Part shown: positions 12,453-21,393 of the stretch, in pieces
Position numbering within the stretch: the stretch's first letter is position 1
Layout: every line of letters begins with the position of its first letter
Assembly: GCF_018812025.1 (NCBI RefSeq)
Contig: NC_063050.1
Coordinates: 5,340,547 to 5,404,546, forward strand
Direction of reading: 5' to 3'
Length of the DNA: 64,000 nt
Source: Megalobrama amblycephala
Lineage: Eukaryota; Chordata; Actinopteri; Cypriniformes; Xenocyprididae
Position numbers and translations under genes: made by a program
The notes under the pieces: model-generated
Told to the model about the DNA's origin: nothing
The model's input: only the letters and a program-made list of their open reading frames with translations
The model's database searches: none

Positions 12453-13100
12453 ATGTTTACATGGCAATGCTGTACCACAGTGAAGGTCCTGTCAAGTATA
12501 GACCCTGGATTTACTGTAACTTATGGCCAGATCTTAGTATTTGTGGGATATTTATGGAGGGATCTCTACTGTCCTTTGATAACATCTCAAGATATAATTT
12601 ACCTAGGCTATATTTTCAAAAATACTACTGTCACTTCTAAATATTCATTCTCAGTTATTGAGAAAATCCTTCTGAAACCTCCTCCGGACAAGTTCATTCC
12701 TCTTTTCTATAAAGCTCTATACAGATTGATTTGGGAAAGAGCTCAGGGTGGATATTTTATTTATGGATTATTATCTAAAATTTATAGATGTTTTTATTCT
12801 TCTTTTTATGCACCTGCATACCAAAGCAAATTCCTTGTACATGTTATAGTTGGCAATAAAAGTGGATTCTGACTCTGATATTTTGGAAGAGGAGTGGGAG
12901 ACGGTCTGGTCCCAGACCAATAGGCTTTCAGTGTGTAACAGAATCCTCATATTACGCCTCATATAAGACACACAATTCAACTATTTCACCGCTCTGCCCT
13001 GAATGCAAGTCTGATATAGGAGGTTATACTCATTGTATATGGGACCGTCATGTGATCCAGACTTACTGGTCCAGAGTTGTGGTTCAATGAAATAACATCT
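12453..13100 (+). pseudogene. L1-type LINE remnant (C-terminal end of ORF2)
   Basis: Degenerate coding sequence on the plus strand with several frameshifts and stops. Diagnostic is the L1-clade C-terminal cysteine motif, read as CPECKSDIGGYTHCIWD and then RHVIQTYW at about 12990-13070. It is preceded by a segment with the WETVW and LSVCN words typical of the region just upstream. No 5' part, second ORF or poly(A) end is visible, so it is an old, truncated fragment. Confidence 0.6.
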
Positions 13101-13404
13101 TTTCATGTATGAATAATGTTGTACTCAGTTATGTACAGCTGAGGGCAGCCTTTACCTAATTTTTTACCTAATGTTGAATACTGTTAAATGACATTAATGT
13201 AATAAGATGACTTCTTCTATGGCGTACGTTATTGCATGCACACTGTTCTTATGTGAGCTCCTTCAAGCCCTCTGACAGACATTAAAAGCTGACCAAAAAA
13301 TAAAGACAACATTATTGGTTTACTAGTTGCATGATTAAGGAAGGAAAGCACAACATTAAATCTTGTTATATAGCAGATGATTGCTTCTAGAAACACTAAT
13401 ATTC

Positions 13405-13672
13405 CTAAGATACACGTTTGACCTTCATGCTGATTGATTTCAAACTGACAGTGAAACTGCTCTTCCATGTTGACCAAACAACATCAATGCTGAAATGGGT
13501 GTCATCTTCTCCCCATAAATACACACCGTTGGGGTTTGCATTGAGACAAAATTTGTACCAAAATGCCCCCAGAAACTCTTTAGCACAGTTACTTCCATAG
13601 GAGTCTTGGTCTTTGTCAAAGGTGGAGAACTTCTGATCATTATGGGCAGATAAAGAGTCGCTTGCAGAGAAG
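13405..13672 (-). pseudogene. Orphan last exon of an MFAP4-like gene
   Basis: This stretch encodes the fibrinogen-domain C-terminus in one frame: [43 protein letters not shown] and the terminal KSISMKVKRVS followed by a stop. It is clearly homologous to the last exon of the gene at 828-1084. The splice acceptor is altered (CTGCAAG in place of CTGCAG before the exon), and no upstream exons are found. Instead unrelated GC-rich repeat sequence begins near 13683. I read it as a duplicated gene of which only the 3' exon is left. Confidence 0.75.
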
Positions 13673-13682
13673 AAGCACGTCA

Positions 13683-13968
13683 TTAGCCGCGTTTCCACTG
13701 CCGGGTCAAAGGCGGGCGTGCTAGTGCGTGCCAGGGCCGGTCGCGTTTCCACTGTCACTTCCGGGGCTTGATCGTACCTCTTCGGTGCTTCCTCAGTGCC
13801 AAAGGCACGGGTTTTTTCGGCCTGCCGAAAACCTTGGTCCAAAGCAGGCCAGCTGGGGCTTGAGGCACGGTCGAGGTCGAGGTGAAAGGTGGAGCTAATC
13901 ATAGTCAGGTGATGGTCTACACGCAGAAATGGGTTGGGTTGTGTGACGTTTGATCAAGGGAGGTGTGT
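13683..13968. repeat. GC-rich dispersed repeat (GCGTTTCCACTG type)
   Basis: The composition differs sharply from the neighbourhood, and the word GCGTTTCCACTG occurs twice (13687 and 13744). It resembles the ends of fish non-autonomous Harbinger-like elements, but I could not define both termini. The long open frame across it is an extension of the MFAP4 exon frame and not a gene. Confidence 0.3.
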
Positions 13969-14555
13969 TTAACCCTCAGGGGTCTGAGGCTGGTTTGGGG
14001 CCTGGAGAAGTTTTGACATGCCCTGACATTTGTGCTTTTTTCAGTTGTTCATAAACATATTAATGGAAAAAGTGTCATTACACTGTATTCAACACAAACT
14101 AGGCTACAATAATATGTGAGGAACATGTATGTACATGTTTGTATTTTTGAAGGAATAATGTTGATCATTCCTACTCCTTCATATAAAACAATAGAGAGAT
14201 TTAAATTTTCTAAAACATCTTTGGTCAAGAAACACAGTATGCGTGGAGGCGTGAATAATCATGAATAATGGATGATTCTCACCTGAGAAGACAAAAGAAT
14301 CAGATAAAGAGCTCTAATGACCTGCATAAATAATGAGCTCTTTCAGTCAGGTAGGCTGTGAAAAAACCCTGTTGATCATGTCTCAAGCTCATCATAATGT
14401 AAATCAAACATACAGAAAAAACAGCAATACTGTGAAATATTATTACAATTTAAAATAATGGTATTCTATTATTAAAATATAATGCATTTCTATGATACAA
14501 AGTGTCTGAACAGTTATGTTACCTATATGGCATTTCATATAGGCTTTTAGCTTAA
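13969..14555 (+). mobile_element. TTAA-target MITE, 3'-truncated copy (copy 1)
   Basis: Starts at a TTAA followed by CCCTCAGGGGTCTGAGG and runs in parallel with the copies at 23245, 27797 (inverted) and 39018. All share GACATGCCCTGACATTTGTG, the GTATGCGTGGAGGCGTGAAT block and the TTTCATATAGGC block. The similarity stops near 14555, so the right end is missing. No transposase is encoded. Confidence 0.75.
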
Positions 14556-14729
14556 AAGCTCAATCAGTTAGTACATGCACTGTCGCCCGCATACAATTCC
14601 ACAGAAAACTCAGGATGTGGACGGTGTGCGTGCGCAACAGCACATGTGAGAGTGACTGACAATTACAGCATGAGGACAAGAAAAGAGCCTTTGCAGCCTA
14701 ACCAGGATTTTTTTCTCACAACTAGTCTT

Positions 14730-14735
14730 GAGGTG
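14730..14735. repeat. Left 6-bp target-site duplication of the Polinton
   Basis: GAGGTG directly precedes the left inverted repeat. The same six bases follow the right inverted repeat at 36158-36163. Six-bp duplications are the rule for Maverick/Polinton integration. Confidence 0.9.
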
Positions 14736-15039
14736 AGTAGTGATACCCTGCACCTTGTGTCAAAATGACTGATGATGACCTTTGACCTTTCTGACCCCTG
14801 TGACCCCTGGGGCCACCCACAAAGTTTCCCTTCCCCCATGGGCCACCCATGAAGTTTTCCCATCCCCCTCCCATGGTTGACCGTAGTATCACCCCAATGA
14901 CCTTTGACATTGTTGGAGATCCTCCGGGGATCGATATGACCTTCGTCCACATATTTTGAATAGCGATGTTGCCCTTTGAACCTCTGGACGTCTTCTGGGT
15001 GATCAAATGGCAGACGGATGATTTTAAAGGTCGAGGGTT
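14736..15039 (+). repeat. Polinton left terminal inverted repeat
   Basis: Matches the reverse complement of 35857-36157 at high identity with a few small indels, including AGTAGTGATACC and the CAAATGGCAGACGGATG words. Similarity ends abruptly at the inner edge (GAGGGTTA against TGACCCTC). The open frames across it are not genes. Confidence 0.93.
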
Positions 15040-15075
15040 ACATGTGCTTCGCACATGTGTGTCAGAACACATCTG

Positions 15076-15084
15076 TATAAATAG
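15076..15084 (+). promoter_or_regulatory. TATA box just inside the left Polinton repeat
   Basis: TATAAATAG lies 46 bases before the first ATG of the Polinton. It can drive the three tightly packed genes that follow, which end at a poly(A) signal at 17315. It sits about 35 bp inside the inverted repeat, so the right end has no such promoter. Confidence 0.6.
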
Positions 15085-15129
15085 ACACTGCAGCATTCTG
15101 TGTAAAAAGAAAAAAGAGGGGGGTGAAAC

Positions 15130-15885
15130 ATGGCTGGTTTATACTCACCTAAAACGCCTGAGAGAGAATGGGGAGAATGGGGTGAAGAGATGATGAAAAG
15201 TCTAACTCTGGCCCAGAGAAAAGAGCGCTGGCATGTCTATTTGACAGACTTTCTCCATGAGAATAAGGAATATGTGAAAGATGATATTATGTTGAATAAT
15301 AACTATGTATTCGGTTACATATTCCATAAACCGTCACGAGTCGTGACGCTCTACACCACTGACAGTGCCGGTGAATTTATATCGGGAAGAGACCCCTGTC
15401 TGGTATTTCCTGATAAGGACTGGACTTTATTCTACACCCGTGTCTGGAAAGACCTGAATGACAGTGGAGAAGAACCTTTGTACATCTCAGAGTGGGATGG
15501 GGTAACTCCTAATCATCGCTACCGAGTGGTCGGGGATCACTCCAAAAAGAAGTCTGATGAGTGCTTTTACATATTCTGCTGCAAAGACAAGACGAAGCTC
15601 AGCGATCGCTCAGGATTCATCCGACAAAATGAGCATCAAGTTATGTACGAAATGCTATTTTTGTTCAAGTGGTGCGATCGGGATCTGTTGAGTTGTCTTT
15701 TTTCAGTCATAAACAAAATGTTCAAATGGTGTGACATGCGTGATGGCTACAATAATGTTAAAGTACAGCTGTTACACCCTGAGAGATGCGCGCGCAGCAG
15801 TACATACTCTTTGCCGTCCCCACCCATTCACTATGCCCATAAAGAGAAAAGTACTCCACCCCCACTGCACACAACATCTTTATAA
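15130..15885 (+). CDS. Polinton accessory protein of unknown function (251 aa), intact ORF
   Basis: An uninterrupted frame of 251 codons from the first ATG after the TATA box to TAA. I do not recognise a family. The protein is mostly hydrophilic and globular-looking (SLTLAQRKERWHVYLTDFL near residue 25, then a beta-rich middle with GYIFHKPSRVVTLYT and SEWDGVTPNHRYRVVGDH). It has a cysteine pair in CFYIFCCKDK, two near-identical words FKWCDRD and FKWCDMRD that suggest a short duplication, and a Pro/His-rich tail. It has no signal peptide or membrane span. It ends 3 bp before the ATG of the next gene, as in compact viral transcripts. Its place at the element end suits an early or accessory gene. 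That it stays open while its neighbours are broken is notable. Function not assigned. Confidence 0.6.
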   Translation: MAGLYSPKTPEREWGEWGEEMMKSLTLAQRKERWHVYLTDFLHENKEYVKDDIMLNNNYVFGYIFHKPSRVVTLYTTDSAGEFISGRDPCLVFPDKDWTLFYTRVWKDLNDSGEEPLYISEWDGVTPNHRYRVVGDHSKKKSDECFYIFCCKDKTKLSDRSGFIRQNEHQVMYEMLFLFKWCDRDLLSCLFSVINKMFKWCDMRDGYNNVKVQLLHPERCARSSTYSLPSPPIHYAHKEKSTPPPLHTTSL

Positions 15886-15888
15886 GCC

Positions 15889-16554
15889 ATGTCTCAAGAC
15901 GGTGCTCACGGCTGCAGCTACGACGTCTCTTTCAACCCTACAGTTGATCCTCCTGATGACAACGCTACCGATACTATTCTGATGGACGAATCTGGGCCAT
16001 CTGATACTGATAAACAATGGTTAGATAAATTCTGCAAAGAACTTGGATATCGCAACCTGAGATTCTAAACTGGATTGTCTGACACTGCCTCAACCGAAAA
16101 GGGGTTTGATGCCCCAGACGGATGCTTCACCGACCTCGGATTCAAAATCATAAAAACTCTGATTGCCGTACTTCTGCAACATCTCATCAGCAAAAAGCTA
16201 AAGGATGACTGTGAAGGCTGCGCATTAAATCATCTGAGCCAACTGCAGCATTCCTGCCTGTTTGAACAACCGCCATACTTTTTCGACACCCACTTTGACG
16301 AGCTGACCCACAAGCTGTTTAAACCTGATCTACGAGCCATCATAGCCTACGCCCTACACCGGTCTGGCTTAAAGTCTCATCCTCAGAGAATTCAAGGAAC
16401 AGCCGGAGCTATTCTGCATGAATTAAAAGACGAGCCATTCATCACTGCAAAACTACAAGAAATCAGATACAAACTTCTGGACAAATCCTGTGAGAAAGTT
16501 GTGCATGGCACCGTTGATCTCTGGCAAGGTTTCTCAATTGTGAATGGAGAGTGA
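15889..16554 (+). pseudogene. Cys/His-rich Polinton accessory gene with one in-frame stop
   Basis: One reading frame runs from the ATG at 15889 to TGA at 16554, broken by a single TAA at 16066-16068. The first part (59 codons) is acidic. The second carries a candidate zinc-binding block CEGCALNHLSQLQHSC (C-x2-C-x3-H, then SQ, H and C), followed by helical sequence rich in L and K. I know similar Cys-Cys-His-SQ-His-Cys blocks from uncharacterised proteins of aquatic animals, but that is recollection and no family name can be given. If the TAA is a mutation, this was a protein of about 220 residues. Alternatively it could be two genes. The end overlaps the next ATG by 11 nt. Confidence 0.5.
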
Positions 16555-17030
16555 GCAAGATCCCACCACCATGGGCGCTGTATGTAGCCAAAGGAGCATC
16601 ATAGAAAATCTGTTTAAAGGTCATTACAAAAGACAAATGATTGCATTATTGAAAAATTTGATCGAAGAAGGCCTCGATTCAGATGATGAGGAGGATGATG
16701 ACGATGATGAGGAGTATACCTCCCCTGAATTAAAATTCAAGAAATACACACAACATATTAGAGGGTTAGCTGATTCATGGAACGATTGGACAAACGTGTG
16801 TTAATGGGACTGAACCATATTGCAAGATGATACAAAATGTTCTGGAGGTGATGACTCAATGTAGCGAAGGCTTTCGCCTCAGTGACATCCTCTGTATCTA
16901 CACATATGTAACAGATGTATGTGTGGAATTGGTTAGAAAACATGATGTTTATTCATACACTATCAGTGATATTGTTGAAACAACGGCCAACTATGTTGTA
17001 GGTCATGCCGAGAATTTCTTTTCTGGATAG
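16544..17030 (+). pseudogene. Candidate Bcl-2-like Polinton gene, split by a frameshift
   Basis: Two adjoining frames. The first (16544-16804, 86 codons) starts within the end of the previous gene. A second in-frame ATG at 16571 has an ideal Kozak context (ACCACCATGG) and would give an N-terminus MGAVCSQR that fits the myristoylation consensus. The frame has a helix, a long acidic run (residues 45-57) and IRGLADSWND (residues 72-81), which aligns position by position with a BH3 motif (hydrophobic, four residues, small residue, Asp, aromatic). The second frame, open from 16770 to 17030, has a hydrophobic helix (DILCIYTYVTDVCVELV) like the Bcl-2 core helix, with BH1- and BH2-like spacing. A one-base shift near 16800 separates them. 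Known viral Bcl-2 proteins block host apoptosis. This assignment is an inference from weak motifs. Confidence 0.35.
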
Positions 17031-17062
17031 ACTATCACTAATCTTTTTAACATTTTGATTTC

Positions 17063-17300
17063 TTAGAGCATGCTGTCATTATCTATCTTTCTGGCTAGAT
17101 TACATCTTATGTTATCATAATGGTTTTACTTGGTGTGTAGCCATTTCAATATATTCTTATTTAGAGCATGTTGTCATTATGTATCCTGTTTTTAATATGC
17201 TAGATTACATCTTATATTATTATAATGGTTTTACTTGGTGTGTAGCCATTTCAATGTATTCTTATTTAGAACATGTTGTCATTATGTATCCGGTTTTTAA
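17063..17300. repeat. 105-bp tandem repeat, about 2.2 copies
   Basis: TAGATTACATCTTAT begins at 17096 and again at 17201, with parallel sequence through TTTACTTGGTGTGTAGCC and TTGTCATTATGTATC. A partial unit precedes. It lies between the last codon of the Bcl-2-like frame and the poly(A) signal, so it would be 3' UTR. Confidence 0.8.
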
Positions 17301-17314
17301 TATTTTTCATTTTT

Positions 17315-17320
17315 AATAAA
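17315..17320 (+). terminator. Poly(A) signal closing the left Polinton gene block
   Basis: AATAAA, followed by a T-rich stretch, lies about 285 bases after the last stop of the left gene block and just before the integrase. It is a plausible 3' end for the transcript that starts at the TATA box at 15076. Confidence 0.5.
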
Positions 17321-17377
17321 AGATTGATTCTACCCTTTTTCATGTCTTATTCTTTTGTGAGGGTTGAAACGGCAACA

Positions 17378-18480
17378 TGTCGGAGCTCATGAAAAAAAGC
17401 TTATTACACACCATCCAACCCCGGCTCTTTGGGTGGTAAAAAGCGATTAAAAGAGTCCGTCTTAAAGGATAGTGGAGTACGTCTAACCGATAAAGAGGTT
17501 TCGGATTGGTTGGCCGGGAAGGATGCTTACACATTACACAGAGCTGCTCCTATAAAATACAAACGCAATAGAGTCATCATGTACGGAGTGGATACCCAGT
17601 TCCAAGCGGATCTTGTTGACATGTCGGCCTATTCCAAAGACAATGATAATAATAAATATCTGCTAACGTGCATCGACATATTTAGCAAGTACGCATGGGC
17701 TCGTGTGTTAAAGAATAAGAGCGGGGTCGAAGTAACTAAAGCATTTGAGTCTATACTCAAAGATGGCCGCGTAAATTGCAGACGGACCAGGGGACCGAGT
17801 TTTTCAACAAACATTTTCAAGATATGATGAAACAGCATGACATTAATCATTTTGCTATGGCTACTGATTTGAAAGCCAGCGTCGTTGAACGATTTAATAG
17901 AATGCTAAAAAGTCGGATGTGGTGATATTTAACGGCTACAAATTCCCGGCGTTACATAGACGTTTTGCAAGATATTTTGCAGGGCTACAACACCAGTTAT
18001 CATCGTAGTATTAGGATGAGACCGGTGGACATCAACAAAGAAAATGAGGGTCTGGTGTTTCAAAATCTGTACGGAGATATAAAGAAGATTGAAAAAGCAG
18101 TATTTAAATATAAAGTCGGAGACGTTGTTTGAATTTCTAAAGTGAGAGGACCATTCACTAAAGGATATGAACAGAACTACACAGAAGAATTTTTCACAAT
18201 ATCCTCATGTATTCCACGCCATCCTCCTGTTTACAAACAGTCTGATTATGACGGTGAGGTCATCGACGGAGTTTATTTATGAAAAAGAGTAGCAAAAAAT
18301 AATCGTGAGCAAAAACAAAGCGTTTAAGGTAGAAAAGATTTTAGGGGAGAAAAAACAGGGGAGATCTACGCTTGTCTTAGTGAAATGGTTAGGATGGCCA
18401 TCGAAATTTATGTAGACAAAAAAACTCTGGTGGACTTGCAATCGCCTTAAAACACTTGAACGCATACAGGATTTGATCAT
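17378..18480 (+). pseudogene. INT: Polinton retroviral-like integrase with C-terminal chromodomain, broken
   Basis: The N-terminal YYTPSNPGSLGGKKRL motif (17402-17449) typical of Polinton integrases is followed by the DDE core. The first Asp lies in FQADLVDMSAYSK, with YLLTCIDIFSKYAW after it; the second Asp lies in QTDQGTEFF, which is in another frame after a shift near 17780; the Glu lies in VVERFNRMLKSR. Later come IRMRPVDIN and a chromodomain (VEKILGEKKQG, VLVKWLGWPSKF) at 18325-18410. Defects are one frameshift within the core and in-frame TGA codons near 17923, 18132 and 18280, plus a stop inside the chromodomain. The protein inserts the element with a 6-bp stagger. This copy is inactive. 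Confidence 0.9.
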
Positions 18481-18498
18481 TTGAGTAAACGGGGTACC

Positions 18499-19251
18499 AT
18501 GGGCGACGACGGATTCTACGTTACGCTGCCGTGCAACGCTTCTTTGTCGGTTTATCCGGAAAATCGTATCTCTAGTTACAGAACAAGGTTAGCGAGTCCT
18601 ATCAACTTGAAAGGTAAATGGGAGGTCGCACTCGTTGAAATTGAATATCCTAGAAGTTGGTACTCCTTTAATGATGAAGACGTAATTTTCACCCTACACA
18701 CCGCCCCCATGCCAGTCCCGAAACATACACAACCTACCCCAGAACCATACCCGTTTAAAGAATTATCAGGGTTTTATGTATCAAGGAAGGTACAAATAGA
18801 CGGTGGGTACTACGCGAACGTTTGTGAAGTGATCCGTGCGATAAGTAACACTCTCGTACCGACGGCTGTATTGAGTCATGATCCTTTAAAAAACAAGATG
18901 TATATGGTTGCGAGACCTAACGTCTCAGTATCCTTCTTTGGGAAACTCGCCACTATTTTAGGAGTGAATCTGGGTGATGCTATCGGCCGTTCGGCCTACC
19001 ATAAAGATGCTGATTTTACTACGAGCCAAACTACATACGCTCCTCATCAAGCCAATATCAACGCGGGTTTCTATACTAATGATATCGTCAGTGTTAGATA
19101 CGACAAACCACATTACGCATCGGTCAACAAGGAGCTCATCACAGATATTACCATCGAACTGAAGGACGACCAAAACCGCGAAATACCATTTTCTTATGGC
19201 AAAGTCATCGTAAAACTACACTTTAAACCGTCGAAACAATCCATTTTTTAA
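18499..19251 (+). CDS. mCP: Polinton minor capsid protein (penton-like), intact ORF
   Basis: An open frame of 250 codons from an ATG in a strong Kozak context (TACCATGGG). The N-terminus GFYVTLPCNASLSVYPENRI followed by the KGKWEVALVEIEYPRSWY block is characteristic of the Polinton minor capsid protein, the single-jelly-roll homologue of adenovirus penton base that forms capsid vertices. A frame open six codons further upstream uses only a TTG, so I chose the ATG. It lies between integrase and pX-like gene, the usual order, and ends 4 bp before the next ATG. It has no stop or frameshift, unlike the other structural genes here. Confidence 0.85.
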   Translation: MGDDGFYVTLPCNASLSVYPENRISSYRTRLASPINLKGKWEVALVEIEYPRSWYSFNDEDVIFTLHTAPMPVPKHTQPTPEPYPFKELSGFYVSRKVQIDGGYYANVCEVIRAISNTLVPTAVLSHDPLKNKMYMVARPNVSVSFFGKLATILGVNLGDAIGRSAYHKDADFTTSQTTYAPHQANINAGFYTNDIVSVRYDKPHYASVNKELITDITIELKDDQNREIPFSYGKVIVKLHFKPSKQSIF

Positions 19252-19255
19252 AAAA

Positions 19256-19704
19256 ATGGCATATTACAACCCCCGTGGGATGGATGCTATGGATTATGTT
19301 AACTATTACCAAAATCAGGCTGGCGGTGGTCTACCGGGATATTCAGGGGGTGGCGTCATGTACGGGGCGGGGTTAGGGGGTTGTTTAGAGGTTTGTTTAG
19401 GATGGCTATACCGCTGTTGAAAAGGGGGTTCAGTATCGCTAAACCCCACCTAAAATCAGCTGCTAAAAATATAGTATCCGGCGTCGTCTCAAACGCGTTG
19501 TCGAGAACGTATAACGATAACTCTAAATCTCAAGACGGGTCGGGTTTGATGGTCATGGCTCGTAAGAGAATGTCTAAACCACCGGGTATAAGGAGGCGTG
19601 GTCATTCGATAAAGAAGGAAACAAAGCGTGGACCCAAGAAACATTCAGTCGTACACAGAAAGCGTAAGAAAGAACCATATTTAACCATATTGAACCATAT
19701 TTAA
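19256..19704 (+). pseudogene. PX: pX-like basic core/membrane-active protein gene, one frameshift
   Basis: Starts at the ATG at 19256 with a Tyr/Gly-rich leader (MAYYNPRGMDAM, then a GGG-rich stretch). The reading frame changes inside a G-rich run near 19370-19382. It then continues with the family's hydrophobic-basic segment GLFRMAIPLLKRGF, a helix, and a very basic tail (KRMSKPPGIRRRGHSIKKE) to TAA at 19704. In Polintons a protein of this type lies between minor and major capsid genes and is compared with adenovirus core or cement proteins. Length as coded is about 149 codons. The frameshift in the homopolymer-rich run could be real or an assembly error. Confidence 0.65.
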
Positions 19705-19739
19705 AAGAACCATATTCTAACATAGCATTACTCCACGGC

Positions 19740-20511
19740 ATGTCAGGAGAGTGCATCAAGTCTAAGTTGGACTCATTTACGGTTCCTCTGATGCAGACAG
19801 TTATTGAGAAAAGCAGTTATTTAGAAGTACCTCCTTTATTGGCTATATCGGACTCTTCACCTTTGGAGTTTTTTATAGCGGGTAATGGTGACGATTATGT
19901 CGACCTAAATAACACGCTGTTGTATTTGTGTCTTAAAATCACGAAGCCTAACGGCGAAGATTTACCAGCTGATGCCAAGGTTGGCCTGATAAATTAACCC
20001 GGGGCTACTATATTTTCACAAGTCAATGTGAGCCTGGGCGATCGTTTGATATCTCAGAGTTCGAGCACGTATCCTTACCAATGTATCATTGAGTGTCTGA
20101 TCAACTACAGTAAAGATGCGCTGGAATCGCTTTTCTCCGCCGGCTTGTTTTACAAAGACACAGCCGGCCATATGGACACGACTGACCCCGGCGGACGCAA
20201 CCAGGGGCTGGCAAAGAGGGCCACCTACACAGCGAACAGCAGTGTTGTGGAACTGTTGGCACCTATTCACAGCAATATTTTCTTTCAAGAAAAACTGATG
20301 CTGAATAATGTCGACATTAAACTGAGAATGATCAGAGCCAAAGACGAATTCTGTCTGATGAGGGACTGCGATGTGGCGTACAAATTAAATATTATGTCAG
20401 CGAGCCTATTTGTCAAGAAAGTCTCTGTATCACCCCCTGTGAGACTGGGTCATGCCCAGGCTTTGCTATCGACTACAGCAAAGTACCCTATAGATCGAGT
20501 TTGTCTAAAAA
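19740..20511 (+). pseudogene. MCP: Polinton major capsid protein, in-frame stop and truncated C-terminus
   Basis: The frame from ATG 19740 begins GECIKSKLDSFTVPLMQTVI, continues through SPLEFFIAGNGDDYVDLNNT, and matches the N-terminal jelly roll of the double-jelly-roll Polinton capsid protein. A TAA at 19995-19997 interrupts it. The same frame resumes with SQVNVSLGDRLISQS and runs through RKD-rich capsid sequence to about 20505, where a run of A shifts the frame. Only about 255 of the usual 450 or more codons remain; the second jelly roll is mostly missing. The polymerase remnant follows tail to tail at once, so one deletion probably removed the ends of both genes' neighbourhood. Confidence 0.85.
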
Positions 20512-20589
20512 AAAAATTTCTCCATACCCGCAGGGAACGCTACCAAACGCTACTTTTCACTTTTTTTTGTTGTGCAAAGTGAGAGTCTT

Positions 20590-20984
20590 TTTATTCCTCA
20601 CAATGTTTTCGGTGTGGGCCAGGATGCATTGCGTGCTGTCACGTGCAGTCACATAGCTGTCAACCAGGCCAATAAGACTCACCAACCGAATAGCTTGGGA
20701 ATTTTTAGCGTTGAGCATTATGCCCTTTGCCTTCATGCATACTTTACCTTTGGCGGTGTGATACCCATAAGATTTTGGCCCGCTAGAGCAAAATTCCGTA
20801 ATATAATCTCCATGATTTGTACGCCGATCTCAATGATGTAAAAAAATGTGATACGACGCTAAATCTGTAGAGTTAATCTCTCTCAGATTCAGTGGTCTTC
20901 GTAATTGTACGCTATTGAAACGGGGTCTCAGTAATATACGGTAACCATTTACTTCCCCACCCTCACGAATCAAAGTATGTTAGT
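20590..20984 (-). pseudogene. polB: C-terminal remnant of protein-primed type B DNA polymerase
   Basis: Read on the minus strand, one frame carries REINSTDLASY, then GDYITEFCSSGPKSYGY and KVCMKAKGIMLNAKNSQAI. This is the conserved C-terminal block of the Polinton polymerase (organellar/viral type B family): the ITEF, SGGPK-Y-Y and CKxKG words. At least one stop (near 20834) interrupts it. Exonuclease, palm and the upstream region are absent: sequence upstream on the minus strand is the L2 insertion, and beyond it an unrelated small gene. The polymerase was therefore lost before the L2 arrived. About 130 codons remain of more than 1,000. Confidence 0.8.
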
Positions 20985-21393
20985 CGTGACATACCTGTAG
21001 GGGGATCAGGGGGTGCCGCATTGCTGGTTGACGTTCGCACCGGATCTGCAGGCTGAGCCGTGACAGTAGATGCATTACCTGGTGCTCGATTGCTCCTGCT
21101 CGATTGCTCCTGTCTGCCTCGCTGCTGGTGGTTTGCGTCTCCGTATAGCTTTGTTTTCTTTTACTTTTATTGAATCTCTTACTTTTATTCATTGTTGCTT
21201 ATATTATTATTATTGCCTACCACATTAATCTGACATAGCTAGCTTGTAATCTTTGAGTCTAAATCGCTGTTACAACACGTTTGCATCTCGCTAGCTTGTT
21301 AACTTGTCATCAGTCTTGCACGCTCCTCTTTCAACGCGTTCATCAAACAGCTGTGGTAACTCGGATCGGATCAGTCTACAAACACAGTGAGTC

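Noticed and set aside
13683..13902. Continuation of the MFAP4-like reading frame into a GC-rich N-terminus
   Set aside because: The sequence changes abruptly to a dispersed repeat and lacks signal peptide and fibrinogen motifs.
15076..20511. Contaminating or free adintovirus or adenovirus sequence
   Set aside because: Target duplication, terminal repeats, nested host transposons and many inactivating lesions show an old germline insertion.
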